Below are positions 10,001-17,683 of a stretch of DNA of 18,091 nucleotides, piece after piece (position 1 is the stretch's first letter; every line of letters begins with the position of its first letter). This stretch comes from an uncultured Novosphingobium sp. (GTDB lineage Bacteria; Pseudomonadota; Alphaproteobacteria; Sphingomonadales; Sphingomonadaceae): contig CALCQB010000312.1 of assembly GCA_937897535.1 (NCBI GenBank), positions 1 to 18,091 of the forward strand, written 5' to 3'. The notes beneath the pieces are model-generated. The model was not told the DNA's origin, ran no database searches, and worked only from the letters and a program-made list of their open reading frames with translations. The position numbers and the translations under genes were made by a program.

Positions 10001-13000
10001 GGTATTGCTGACGCGCTGATCGAAGGCGGCGGCGAGGTTGGCGCGGCGTTCCGGCGCCAGGTTCGGATCGTCGAGTTCGGCCGACATCGCTTCCAGTTCG
10101 CGCAGCGCACGATGCGATTCAGTCGACTCCGCCCGTGAGGCATCCGCACCCAGGAACCCGACCGATCCCTCATCGCGCTCGAGCCGGCGGCGCAGATCGC
10201 TGACCCGGGCGGCAGTGGTCTGCGGCGCGCCGTTATCATAGAGATCGACCAGATCATCCTCTTCGCGCCCGCTGGTGTCGCCCTGGATCGCTGCGCGCAG
10301 CGTTTCGCCTGGATGATCGCGTTGCCAGCGCCGGTCGAGTTCCTCCATTTCGGCGCGCGACAGCCCTTCCATGCCACCGCGCAGCTCGCCCATGTCGGTG
10401 CCGACCCCCTCGATCCCGAACTGGACCCTGGCATAGGCCCAATCGAGCCGGCGCTCGCGCCTGGCTCCGGGATCGCGGGCGTCGCGGCGCATGATCTCGA
10501 TCCGCCCCCGCGCATCGCTGAGCGCCCCGCCCGCACCGAACGTGTTGTTCGACATGGTCGAGGTGATCATGTCGTCGAGGGTGATCCCGTAACGGTCCTG
10601 CAGCCGGGCATCGAGCCGCGCGGTGCTGGCGCGGGCATTGTCGAAGGCGATATCGCCGAGCCGCGCATCGGTCTCGCGCTGCAGCTCCATCCGCCGGTCC
10701 ATGACTGCCCGTTCGGTCAGCGGCGTTCCCGCTGCCCGCGCCAGGGCTGTTTCGCGGCGGATCGTGGCATCGACCCCGGCCCGCAGTTCCGGCCCGTGAT
10801 CGAGCTGGGCGCGGTCCATGCCGCGGGTGAACTGGGCCCGGACCACCCCGCCCATGACCTCATCATCGGCGTAGACCCCGCGCCGCTCGGCATCCATCCG
10901 TCCGGCGTCGATCGCTTCGGGGTTGTTGTTGGCAAAGCCCTGAAGCATGTCGCGATTGCCGCGATCCAATGCGAAGGTATAGCCAACCGCATTCTCCAGC
11001 GTCGTACCGGAACCCCAGTTGTAGTTGGAAACGCCCGAGAAATGCGTGCCGAAACTGGCATCGAGCGCGCCGTTGCGGCGGGCTACTTCGGCGTCGAACT
11101 CGGCTGCGGTCCAGTTGTTGCGCCGCGCCTCGGCCATGGCCTCGGTGCGGATCCGCTCGTAGACTGCCGAGGCTGCTCCGGCATCGCGGCCCCATCCGCC
11201 GCGCAGCGCATAGTCCATTTCATAGGCGTTGGCGTCGTCCACGCGCCCTTCGTTGAGCGCCCGGGCCTGCCCCAGTTCCGAACCCGACAAATCGCCCGAA
11301 AGCACCGTGTCGAGCGATTCCCCATACCGGTCGATATAGACCTGGTTGGCCCGTTGCCGCGCGGCGACGCGCTGGTCCTCGGGCAAGTTGTTGAGGATGC
11401 GCAGCGCCTCCATGATCTGCGCTTCGTTGGTGCCGGGACCCCAGACCGCATCGTGGATTGCTTCGGCGGCGGCTGCGCCAGGATCCCCGTTCATCAAGTC
11501 CTGCGCGCGACGCCATTCATCGCCGGACAGCTCGCTGTCGAGGTGGCGATAGAGCGCGTTTTCACCATGCTGGCTGTTGTAATGCTTGGTGACCGCTTCG
11601 AGCTCGATCGGCCTGAGGCTTTCGAGCTGGCGATAGATCGTTGCCTCGTCAGTGCCGATCTTGTCTTCGCCGGCACTGTAGATGGCGTTCGACCGCTCGC
11701 TGGCACTGAAGCTTGAATTCTTGGCCTTCGCCGCGAATTCGACCGCTGCCCAGGCCGCGTTCGGCAAGGCGTGGAGCTGGGTCTCGACCTCGGTCTCGAT
11801 CGCGGTCTTTTCCGCGTCGCGCTGGCGGTTGAAGAGGTTGTCCGCCATCGTCGCGAGGAAATCCGGCGTGCGCGTGGTCGAGACGATGCTGACCACGAAG
11901 TCCCGCTTCTGGCCGTCGCTCATCCGCGCATAGCCCGCAGCCTGAGCGGCATCGGCGTTGATCGCGGCCTCGGCACTGGTGCGGATTTCCTGCAGTTCGC
12001 GCTGCAGCTCCAGCCGCGCCAGGCGCGCCTCGGTCTCGGCCCAGGTGTTGGCGGTGTCGTGCGCGTTCTCGGCCCAGCGGTCGAGGTTGGTCACCGCGTC
12101 GGTCCACCACTGCTCGCTCGCCCCGTCCTGGGTACTGCCCCAGGTCCGCAAGTCGCGGAACGCTGCTGCCCCTTCGGCTTCGACATCGCTGACATTGCGG
12201 GCGATCGTCGCGGTAACATCCGCCCGCATCTGGCGCACCGCGGTAGTCGCCTCGCGAACCCGGCGATCCTTCCATTCGCGGGCCCGGTTGATCGCCGCGC
12301 TCACCACGCGGCGCGCCCGGTTGAGCTGGTCCGGATCGGTCGGCGGGGTCTGGCCCGGTGCCAGATTGTTGGCTTGCTGAGCCGAGATCTCGTCGGCGAC
12401 CACGGCCAGCTCATAGGCTGAGGTCAAACGGGTCAGCCCGCTGTCCAGCAACCGGTGGCGCTCACGTTCCTGCAAGCGGAACCCGGCGATGGCTTCGGAT
12501 ACCTTGGCCTGGATCCGCTGGACGGTGGCCTCGGCGATCTGGCGAAAGCCTGGACGCGGAGCCGGACGCGCGGCGGCGGCCCGGCGGCGCGCCTCGGCCC
12601 CGCTGCCCCGGGCCGCCGCTGCATCGGCCATTCGGGTCGAGGCCGAAGAACCGGCGGCAGCGGTCCGGTTGGCCGTCGCCTCGATCTCGGCCGCAGTGCG
12701 CCCCTCGGCCGCATCACGCAGCGCAGTCCGCCGCGCGGTCACCGCAGTGTCGAGGATCGCGCCCGCTGCGCCCATGACCCGTGCGGTGGCGGTGATGCGG
12801 TCGCTCAAGCGGGTCTGGAGCCCTTCGCGCATCGTGCTGCCCAGATTGCTGAGCGGAGCATGCTGCGTGCTGTTGAGCGCCCCGTTGGGATATTCGGGCA
12901 TGTCGCGCTTGACCTCGCGCAGGATCCGTCCGGCATTCTCCGCCGGATCGGCCATGATCCGCGCCAGCACCGTCGCGAACAGTTGCTGCTCGGCCACGGT

Positions 13001-14128
13001 GACATCGGCAGCGGGTAGCGGCGGGGTCGAGATCGTAAGCGGAGCGGGCACGACCGGGGCCGGCGGCACCCCGTCCACACTGGCGGGCGGCGGGGCCAGC
13101 AAGGCGCTGCGCAGGGCCAGCAGGCGCGCCCGATCCGCTCCGGGCGGGGCCTCACCGGGAACCGCCGGATCACCTTCGCGCGACAGGCCGGCCGTATCCA
13201 TGGCCGGCTCGCCGAGCAGGATCAGACGGCGGTCGGCCTCGCTGACCCGCTGGTCCGGGACAACCGGCATGTGCCCGCCGGGGCTTGCTTCGACCGCAGC
13301 CAGGCTTTGTTCGGGCAGCAGCCGCGCGGCCACCCCCTCGATCCGCTCGGTCGCCGGCCGGATGGGATCTTCGATATTGGCGAAGCTCGGTTCGACCGTT
13401 GGAACCGGCGGTGGACCCGGAATACGCCGCACCGCGCCGCGCCGCGCCGGGCTGGCGCTGACCCGGCCGGTCGGCCCGGCCGTAACCGGGGCCGCTCCTC
13501 CGCCGCCACCGCCGCGGCGCGGAGCCGCACCGCCGCCGCCCGGCGCAGCGATGGTCCGGGCGGTAGCGGTAGCACCGGCGACGGCAGCATCGGCCGTCGG
13601 AGCGACCGGGGTGGCGACCGGAGCCGGACCTTGATCGTCATTCGCGGCAGCGGCCGGGGTCAGCGGTGCCGGTGGATCGCGCGCACCGGTCGCTGGCGCG
13701 TGGGGTGGCGGTTCGGTCGAACCGCCCGGGCCGGTGCCATCCTCGGCCGCCAGTGCAGCGTCAGGCTGCGGTTCGGCCGGATCTGCCGGATGCGGACGAT
13801 CGGGATCCGGTGGTGCCGTCGGTTCTGCCTGCGCAGCCGCACCAGGCCCGCCGTGTTCGCCAATCTCATCGCCGGATTGAAACGCCGCATGATCCGAGAG
13901 CAGCGTCGACACCGCGCGATTGCCGATCGTCCCCTGCGCCGCCCGGATCGCATCCGCGACCGGCGACGAGGATGCAATCAACCCGTGTTGAGCGCCGGTC
14001 GCGCTGCCCGTGGTCAGCAAGCGCATGACATAGCCGGAGGTTATCCGGCGACCCGCTGTGGCCGGGGCAGGATCGGCCGCCGGCGCTGTCCCGGCTCGGT
14101 CGCTGACGCGCGGCGGACGGGTGGCCAT
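7049..14128 (-). CDS. Giant modular eCIS-type toxin: annexin-like repeats, HINT domain, GIY-YIG nuclease-like tip
   Basis: A 2359-residue polymorphic toxin-like protein. Residues 64-77 (AQGTIGNRAVSTLL) match the TIGNxAV motif common near the N-terminus of eCIS-associated cargo. Residues ~92-400 are a Pro/Ala/Gly-rich, probably disordered linker. From ~410 to 800 come long charged helices. Annexin-like repeats lie at ~818-882, 885-960 and 1232-1300. Residues ~1390-1480 are strongly hydrophobic (YVIGAIAIVAGVVVSVVSG). A conserved-looking mixed region spans ~1560-1900. Cys2102 to Asn2231 is a HINT domain, and 2232-2359 is a GIY-YIG nuclease-like domain. There is no signal peptide and no HExxH protease motif. 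The ATG lies 6 nt after the ATPase stop, preceded by a GGCGG-type ribosome site. Neighbours suggest loading with help of the ATPase and export by a contractile injection apparatus, whose structural genes are absent here. The cargo role is inferred. Confidence 0.85.
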   Translation of the reverse strand: MATRPPRVSDRAGTAPAADPAPATAGRRITSGYVMRLLTTGSATGAQHGLIASSSPVADAIRAAQGTIGNRAVSTLLSDHAAFQSGDEIGEHGGPGAAAQAEPTAPPDPDRPHPADPAEPQPDAALAAEDGTGPGGSTEPPPHAPATGARDPPAPLTPAAAANDDQGPAPVATPVAPTADAAVAGATATARTIAAPGGGGAAPRRGGGGGGAAPVTAGPTGRVSASPARRGAVRRIPGPPPVPTVEPSFANIEDPIRPATERIEGVAARLLPEQSLAAVEASPGGHMPVVPDQRVSEADRRLILLGEPAMDTAGLSREGDPAVPGEAPPGADRARLLALRSALLAPPPASVDGVPPAPVVPAPLTISTPPLPAADVTVAEQQLFATVLARIMADPAENAGRILREVKRDMPEYPNGALNSTQHAPLSNLGSTMREGLQTRLSDRITATARVMGAAGAILDTAVTARRTALRDAAEGRTAAEIEATANRTAAAGSSASTRMADAAAARGSGAEARRRAAAARPAPRPGFRQIAEATVQRIQAKVSEAIAGFRLQERERHRLLDSGLTRLTSAYELAVVADEISAQQANNLAPGQTPPTDPDQLNRARRVVSAAINRAREWKDRRVREATTAVRQMRADVTATIARNVSDVEAEGAAAFRDLRTWGSTQDGASEQWWTDAVTNLDRWAENAHDTANTWAETEARLARLELQRELQEIRTSAEAAINADAAQAAGYARMSDGQKRDFVVSIVSTTRTPDFLATMADNLFNRQRDAEKTAIETEVETQLHALPNAAWAAVEFAAKAKNSSFSASERSNAIYSAGEDKIGTDEATIYRQLESLRPIELEAVTKHYNSQHGENALYRHLDSELSGDEWRRAQDLMNGDPGAAAAEAIHDAVWGPGTNEAQIMEALRILNNLPEDQRVAARQRANQVYIDRYGESLDTVLSGDLSGSELGQARALNEGRVDDANAYEMDYALRGGWGRDAGAASAVYERIRTEAMAEARRNNWTAAEFDAEVARRNGALDASFGTHFSGVSNYNWGSGTTLENAVGYTFALDRGNRDMLQGFANNNPEAIDAGRMDAERRGVYADDEVMGGVVRAQFTRGMDRAQLDHGPELRAGVDATIRRETALARAAGTPLTERAVMDRRMELQRETDARLGDIAFDNARASTARLDARLQDRYGITLDDMITSTMSNNTFGAGGALSDARGRIEIMRRDARDPGARRERRLDWAYARVQFGIEGVGTDMGELRGGMEGLSRAEMEELDRRWQRDHPGETLRAAIQGDTSGREEDDLVDLYDNGAPQTTAARVSDLRRRLERDEGSVGFLGADASRAESTESHRALRELEAMSAELDDPNLAPERRANLAAAFDQRVSNTGNAIEAQRSRVDSFADTITTILQYVIGAIAIVAGVVVSVVSGGTALPAVIAIAGSLLGTISGMAAKAAIKGGAYGAEEIGTDIAVGVVDLAVTMATLGLFKGGVGNFARNAGVMIRNAGAQAREVARMGLRNGFRAAAQRVTATAAEQAVATGVRGSAARRFAGRVITTGRDFAVEQLKDVGRAIPTVITANLMNEQNWRHGNFAGNMARGVWEGSLENLKNGVIMGGASAVVHAGVSRFVVPPQHTAIEARAREFRIWQDQNPGGTRSEFTAQVEARQAADSARADAVREATREARRSLLSEVPPRERAAIADVQILHVDPAEFRALNRGNPGDAMVYVRDGQAVIVMVEGAPPSALRGMAAEVRQVVAPGTGGRTVNPADSLPPRLRNRVAVEVVNSPDFGLDEVRAVPHRDADGNIVGVSLQVGPNARAADIHNHVATVDTMRRYAGVAGQARLLLVDLGRALGIDLVSPRERGRWEASLEVAKLPRIIEERMLRLSEHGLDPRRRALVEEEIAGLQRQLAYERERFGLGAEAPERGYVAAKPGRKIAVEDPTAAALRAAEIASARDIRTQLLNADADLAALNAQKDGISRPLTELENLVIHFVEGAGARRLPAQQMDILRRAYDHIANNRPELAIDVMTAGYEPIMRLVASHGPDSIPRILHEAALAAQAMEPMRQRLIGDLETQIATAEARRAELETKWRSSRLFDPSNPNNLGDPLRLPCLAFGTPVHVGGRLQNIEDIQQDDWVDISLGQTARVEAVCCGAALHCVDIKLESGELLRATRNHRFRTAGADSEWRPARLLYPGLSLQCIDGAIKVAEIKVRPESFATRNLIVAVEHIFHVGKAGVQVHNGPGDKATSGWASNVRRPTRIYVVFADDNPNVILYVGKTVSPIGTRFGAHLRSDSKQLEGVNWTAETHSIREVASGDWDAYETAIWEEHFIRQNGGLSKENPASPLINDVHAIRDDQIEAYASMHDPCR
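7052..7435 (-). other. C-terminal GIY-YIG nuclease-like toxin domain of the giant protein
   Basis: Residues 2232-2359 follow the HINT cleavage point. The GIY-YIG pattern is visible: IYV at 2251-2253, YVG at 2265-2267 (ILYVGKT), Arg2276 nine residues after that Gly, His2280, then a helix with Glu2312/Glu2317 and Asn2324 (FIRQNGG). These match the Tyr-Tyr-Arg-His-Glu-Asn catalytic layout of the superfamily typified by I-TevI. The likely activity is DNA cleavage in the target cell. It is the family assignment of the fold, not the activity, that the sequence supports. Confidence 0.75.
7436..7825 (-). other. HINT (intein/Hedgehog-type) autoprocessing domain of the giant protein
   Basis: Residues 2102-2231 have all expected marks of a pretoxin HINT domain. 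The first residue is Cys2102 in CLAFGTPV. The IEDIQQDDWV block follows, then the block-B TRNHRF with His2165. The domain ends with VGKAGVQVHN, so the penultimate His2230 and Asn2231 sit at the predicted scissile point. Known pretoxin HINT domains cut themselves to free the downstream toxin, here the GIY-YIG domain. Confidence 0.88.
10229..11677 (-). other. Annexin-like repeat region of the giant protein
   Basis: Three copies of an annexin-type repeat are visible at residues ~818-882, 885-960 and 1232-1300. Each has the calcium-loop signature: KIGTDE, GPGTNE and GVGTDM. An acidic residue just before a (L/T)SG turn follows 39, 45 and 39 residues later, close to the ~38-residue spacing of annexin type-II Ca2+ sites. 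The helix pattern after the loop (I..L..L...E.....Y....G..L...L) also fits. Between repeats 2 and 3, segments such as RYGITLDDMITSTM may be degenerate copies. Annexin repeats bind acidic phospholipid with Ca2+. Confidence 0.75.
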
Positions 14129-14134
14129 TGCCGC

Positions 14135-16171
14135 CTACCGGGCCTGCGCCAACCTGCCGAAATCCGCGGCGATCGGCGAACGTCCGGTCTTGGCCAGTTC
14201 GCGTTCAATGGCGCGGAGCAGGTGGCGCATGCCGATCGGCCGTTCGTCGGCGGCCGCAAAATAGGCCGCGGCCAGCACGGCATTGCGGATCGAACCCCCG
14301 GAAAGATCGAACAGTTCAGCGAGTGCGCGCAGATCGAGATCGGGCTCACAGGCAGCGCTGGCCGGCAAGGCCCGCTGCCACAACTGTTCGCGCAGCGCCG
14401 GATCGGGCAACGGAAAGTTGATCGTATGCGTCAACCGGCGGGCAAAGGCTTCATCCATGTTACCCGGCAAATTGCTCGCCAGGATCACCAGACCTTCATG
14501 GCTTTCGACCCGTTGGAGCAGATAGGCGACAGTGAGATTGGCATAGCGATCGTGCGAATCGCTGACTTCGGTGCGGTTGCCGAACAGCACGTCGGCCTCA
14601 TCGAACAACAGCGCCACCCCGGCATCCGCCGCGGCATCGAACAATCGGTCGATCTGCTTTTCGGTCTCGCCGATGTACTTGTCGAACACCGTCGCAAGGT
14701 TGGCGCGGTAGAGGTCGATCTGCGCCGCCTCCGCCACGATCCCCGCAGCCATGGTCTTGCCGGTCCCGGAACTTCCGGAAAACAGCGCCAGGCAATGCCG
14801 GGCCTGCGGGTTCGATGCGCCGAACCCCCATTCGCCGATCACTTTTGGCCAATGCGCAACAAAGGCGGTCAGTTCGGCGAGTTGCCGATCGACCGCTTCG
14901 GGCAACAGCAATTCATCCCGGTCCCAGCGGTGCGGAAGGGCCTGCAACACGGCCGGCAACCGCCGCCGCGAGCGATCACGTGCAAGCGGGTCAAGCAGTG
15001 CGGGATCGACCGCGCGCAAGCGGCCGATTTCATGCGGGCCAAGCCGGGTGGTCCAGGCCAGCCGGGTCGCTTGCTCGGCGCGCGCGTCACCCAGGGCACG
15101 CCGCCACCAGTTTAGCCGGTCGAGGGCGTGACTTTCCGGCATGGCAATCCGCACAATCGCGTCGCGTTGGCGAAGTGTTCCCAGATCAAGCGTCCGCGGC
15201 GGAGCCGAAATAAACAACCGGACCCCAAGTCCAAGCAGGCCATCGATCAGCGCCTCGGCCTGGCCAAGGGCGGCGGTATCGCTCACTTCCACCAGCAGCG
15301 CACGCGCAGAGATCCGCGCTTCCCGCGCCAAGCGGCGCGCCAGCGCGGCGGGATCGGGTTCGATCGCAGCCAGCTGTTCGAACCCGGCCCATAGCAAACC
15401 CAAGCCTGACCGAGCGGCTGCCCGCGCCGCCAGCGCGCGCTGGCCAAGGTCCGGACGACCTTCGAATAGCAGGCAACTGGCCTCGGGAAGCGGAATATCC
15501 AGCAGGTCGGGGGCCCAGTCCTCCTCCACGTCGACCACGATCGCCAGGCCGTTCGCCAGCTGCGGGTCGACCTCTTCCAGCTGCGCGGTCAACGCGAACA
15601 ACACCCGGTCATCGATGCCGATGCTGCGATCGGCCAGCGGGCGGGCGGCTTCACCTGGATCGAACCGGATCATCCCCAGGGCAAGCAATGGAGAATCGGC
15701 GGCAAAACAAGCGAGCGCAGCGAACCGATCGCCCGCACCAAGCAACTCGATCAGCAAGCCCGGGGTCGGCAAACGGCGGGTCATGTCGTTATGGGCGAAG
15801 GCAAAGGCGATCTGGTAACGGCTCTCAAAGCTGCAGGCTGCCACCGCAAGCAAGACGTCGCGCTCGAACCCGGTCAGGTCGCAGCGCGCGGCGATGGCGT
15901 AAAGCGGCGGCGACCGGCCCGCCGTTACCCGCCCGTTGATGATCGCGCGCAGCCGGTCAGGTGGCCAGGCCTGCCCGGGCCGCTCGGCCAGTTCGGCCAG
16001 GACGGCACCCTCGTCGCAAGCGAGGCCGCGCGTCGGTCGTTCGTCGAACCGGCCTTGGTCGCGGCGGCGCTGGATCAGATCGGCCAGGCGCGCATCAAGC
16101 CAGCGGAACTCGGCCTCGAGATGCTCCCCCGGGCTGGCGAACGGTTGCGATGGCAGGGTGTCGAGGCGCAT
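14135..16171 (-). CDS. AAA+ ATPase of the eCIS-associated type (Afp15/Pvc15-like)
   Basis: A 678-residue ATPase with one C-terminal AAA+ module. Walker A is GSSGTGKT at 466-473 (Lys472), Walker B is LLFDEAD with Asp524-Glu525, and DEAFARRLTHTINFPLPD carries the arginine-finger region. Sensor-2 follows in LSGGSIRNAV. Residues 1-~400 form a non-catalytic N-terminal domain, as in the ATPases that sit inside contractile injection system loci and are needed for particle assembly or cargo loading. The ATG at 16171 overlaps the stop of the upstream gene by one base (TGATG), which implies translational coupling. A longer open frame reaching 16537 is only antiparallel overlap with that gene. Membership of the eCIS group is inferred from architecture and neighbours; a generic AAA protein is the alternative. 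Confidence 0.88.
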   Translation of the reverse strand: MRLDTLPSQPFASPGEHLEAEFRWLDARLADLIQRRRDQGRFDERPTRGLACDEGAVLAELAERPGQAWPPDRLRAIINGRVTAGRSPPLYAIAARCDLTGFERDVLLAVAACSFESRYQIAFAFAHNDMTRRLPTPGLLIELLGAGDRFAALACFAADSPLLALGMIRFDPGEAARPLADRSIGIDDRVLFALTAQLEEVDPQLANGLAIVVDVEEDWAPDLLDIPLPEASCLLFEGRPDLGQRALAARAAARSGLGLLWAGFEQLAAIEPDPAALARRLAREARISARALLVEVSDTAALGQAEALIDGLLGLGVRLFISAPPRTLDLGTLRQRDAIVRIAMPESHALDRLNWWRRALGDARAEQATRLAWTTRLGPHEIGRLRAVDPALLDPLARDRSRRRLPAVLQALPHRWDRDELLLPEAVDRQLAELTAFVAHWPKVIGEWGFGASNPQARHCLALFSGSSGTGKTMAAGIVAEAAQIDLYRANLATVFDKYIGETEKQIDRLFDAAADAGVALLFDEADVLFGNRTEVSDSHDRYANLTVAYLLQRVESHEGLVILASNLPGNMDEAFARRLTHTINFPLPDPALREQLWQRALPASAACEPDLDLRALAELFDLSGGSIRNAVLAAAYFAAADERPIGMRHLLRAIERELAKTGRSPIAADFGRLAQAR

Positions 16172-17403
16172 CAGCCGGGACCAGCCAGCTGGATCAGGAA
16201 TCGCCGTCCGGAACCGCAGTTTACCGAAGTCCCGCCCATGCCGGACATGCGCAACACCAGATCGAGCGGGGCGCGAGGCAAGACGATCACGCCAGGATCG
16301 CCCGGCAGGAGCCGCCCCCAACCGGTCAACAGGTTGACGCTGAGCCAATGCGCACTCGACCGTTCGAGCCCGCCAAGCCTGCGCGCCAGGTCGGCATAGG
16401 CGAACCTGGCCAGCACAGCCCATAACCGATCGTGCCGACGCGCGGCACCAAACCAGGTGAAGTCCTGCACCGGATCGCGGGCATCTCCGGCTGGAGCGCC
16501 CGGTCGGGAACCGGTCGCTTCGGCGGCTCGGCGGCATTCGCGGGCCGTGCCCAGCGCCAGCCAGTCCTCGGTTTCACGGTCTTGCAGCAGCCAGCTTGCG
16601 CCCAGCCGCCGTAGCGACGGCACGACCGGGCGCGGTGCACGCCAGTCTTGCCAGTGCGCCAGCAGCCGCCTGGGCCAGTCGGTATCGGCAGCAACGGGCT
16701 GTTCGCCCTCGCCCGGAGCATGGTCAGCCAGCCGGTGGAGCGCCGGATCGCTCCAGGCCGCCTTGCGGTCCGGTCCGGCCAGCGCCGCGGCCAAGGTCAG
16801 CCGGGCTGCACCGGGGTTGGCACGGGGCGGAAACAGCGCTTCCAAACCCATTTCAACCACCGAACGCCACAGCAGGAACACCCCGGCGTGGGCGGTGTCG
16901 ATCACTTCCGCTGCCAGGTCTGCCGGGTCGCTGCGGCGCTCGGCCGACCTGTCAGCAGGTTCCGCGCCTGCCGCTGGCTTCGGGAATTTCGGGCCGGACC
17001 CCGCCCGCTGTGGAGCACCAAGAGCCTGCGGATCAGGCCCCGGGGAACCGGAACGGACTGGCACGACCCGAAGCGCTGATTGCTGCTGCAAGATGTGCCT
17101 GCGGACCTCGACCTCGGCCGGCAATGCGGCACTCCCATCGGTGGCGATCGCCCTGGCGATGGCCAGCAGGGCCTGCGAATGCGGCTTGCCGGCAAAGGCC
17201 GTGGCTGGCTCGCTAGTCTGGGGGGCGAAGGCGACACTAGCCTGGCCCTGCGCTTGCATCCGGGCAGCCCGCAGCAAGGCTGGCCACGCGGCGCGCGCAC
17301 CAGGTTCGCCGATCCGCGCGACCAGATCGGCCAGCTGGGCGTCGGTGCTCGACACCAGCGTATCGAACCCGGGCGTGAGGTCACGCGTGACGGGGTCGAG
17401 CAT
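16171..17403 (-). CDS. eCIS-associated protein, possibly tape-measure related; 5' end uncertain
   Basis: As called the protein has 410 residues starting MLDPVTRDLTPGFDTL. Its C-terminal two thirds look conserved: DTAHAGVFLLWRSVVEMGLEALFP resembles the AGLVLL-type segment of contractile-injection-system tape-measure proteins. LARRLGGLERSSAHWLSVNLLTGWGR, followed by LDLVLRMSGMGGTS, resembles the C-terminal part of unassigned proteins seen beside eCIS ATPases. These resemblances are from memory. Its stop overlaps the ATPase start (TGATG). No ribosome site precedes the ATG at 17403, and the first codons are antisense to a kinase-like sequence, so the real N-terminus may be missing or misjoined. 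The frame stays open to 17577, but that extension is antisense kinase. I consider the gene real and its start unsafe. Confidence 0.65.
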   Translation of the reverse strand: MLDPVTRDLTPGFDTLVSSTDAQLADLVARIGEPGARAAWPALLRAARMQAQGQASVAFAPQTSEPATAFAGKPHSQALLAIARAIATDGSAALPAEVEVRRHILQQQSALRVVPVRSGSPGPDPQALGAPQRAGSGPKFPKPAAGAEPADRSAERRSDPADLAAEVIDTAHAGVFLLWRSVVEMGLEALFPPRANPGAARLTLAAALAGPDRKAAWSDPALHRLADHAPGEGEQPVAADTDWPRRLLAHWQDWRAPRPVVPSLRRLGASWLLQDRETEDWLALGTARECRRAAEATGSRPGAPAGDARDPVQDFTWFGAARRHDRLWAVLARFAYADLARRLGGLERSSAHWLSVNLLTGWGRLLPGDPGVIVLPRAPLDLVLRMSGMGGTSVNCGSGRRFLIQLAGPG

Positions 17404-17616
17404 GTGCCGGCCCGCAAGGTCGCCGCCGTCGATGCCACGGGGGCGGGGGATGCCTTTACCGGCGCGCTGCTCGCGCAGCTGGCGCGTGGCCACGCGCTCA
17501 GCGACGCGGCGCGCTTCGCCAATGCCGCCGCCGGGCTTTCCACCCTCGGCTATGGCGCCATTGCGCCCTTGCCGCACCGGCCCGCCGTGGAGGCCTTTCT
17601 GGCCTCCGCCGATTGA
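17374..17616 (+). pseudogene. 3' remnant of a PfkB-family sugar kinase
   Basis: The last ~80 codons of a ribokinase/fructokinase/2-keto-3-deoxygluconate-kinase-type gene are present. The PfkB signature 2 is intact: VDATGAGDAFTGALLAQL, with the catalytic base Asp at 17449-17451. It is followed by FANAAAGLSTLGYGA and a normal stop at 17616. All upstream kinase sequence (about 220 residues, with the sugar-binding half) is missing; on this side the DNA is instead the antisense of the eCIS-associated gene. The sugar substrate cannot be named from this fragment. It is either a genuine truncation at an insertion border or an assembly join. Confidence 0.8.
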
Positions 17617-17626
17617 TCTGGATCAA
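17613..17626. promoter_or_regulatory. FNR/Anr/FixK-type box
   Basis: TTGATCTGGATCAA is a perfect TTGAT-N4-ATCAA site. Its centre lies about 65 bp upstream of the ATG at 17684, which leaves room for a class II promoter with the box near -41. It overlaps the stop codon of the kinase remnant. FNR-type regulators act under low oxygen, which fits the hemerythrin-like start of the next frame. Confidence 0.75.
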
Positions 17627-17683
17627 GGCCCCGCGCACGCCCCGCCGCGACATTGCATCGGAATGTCCAGGAACCACCTCTTG

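Noticed and set aside
13480..13560. GCC/GGC-rich tandem-like tract
   Set aside because: It encodes the Gly/Ala-rich linker of the toxin (residues ~197-212); repeat units are irregular and it is explained by the protein.
13271..15115. A 614-codon plus-strand frame antisense to the toxin N-terminus and ATPase
   Set aside because: The opposite strand encodes a Walker-type ATPase and a domain-rich toxin; this frame has no motifs and crosses a gene border.
16172..16537. N-terminal extension of the AAA+ ATPase
   Set aside because: The extension overlaps the upstream gene in another frame and reads as Arg-rich shadow sequence; the TGATG-coupled ATG at 16171 is the natural start.
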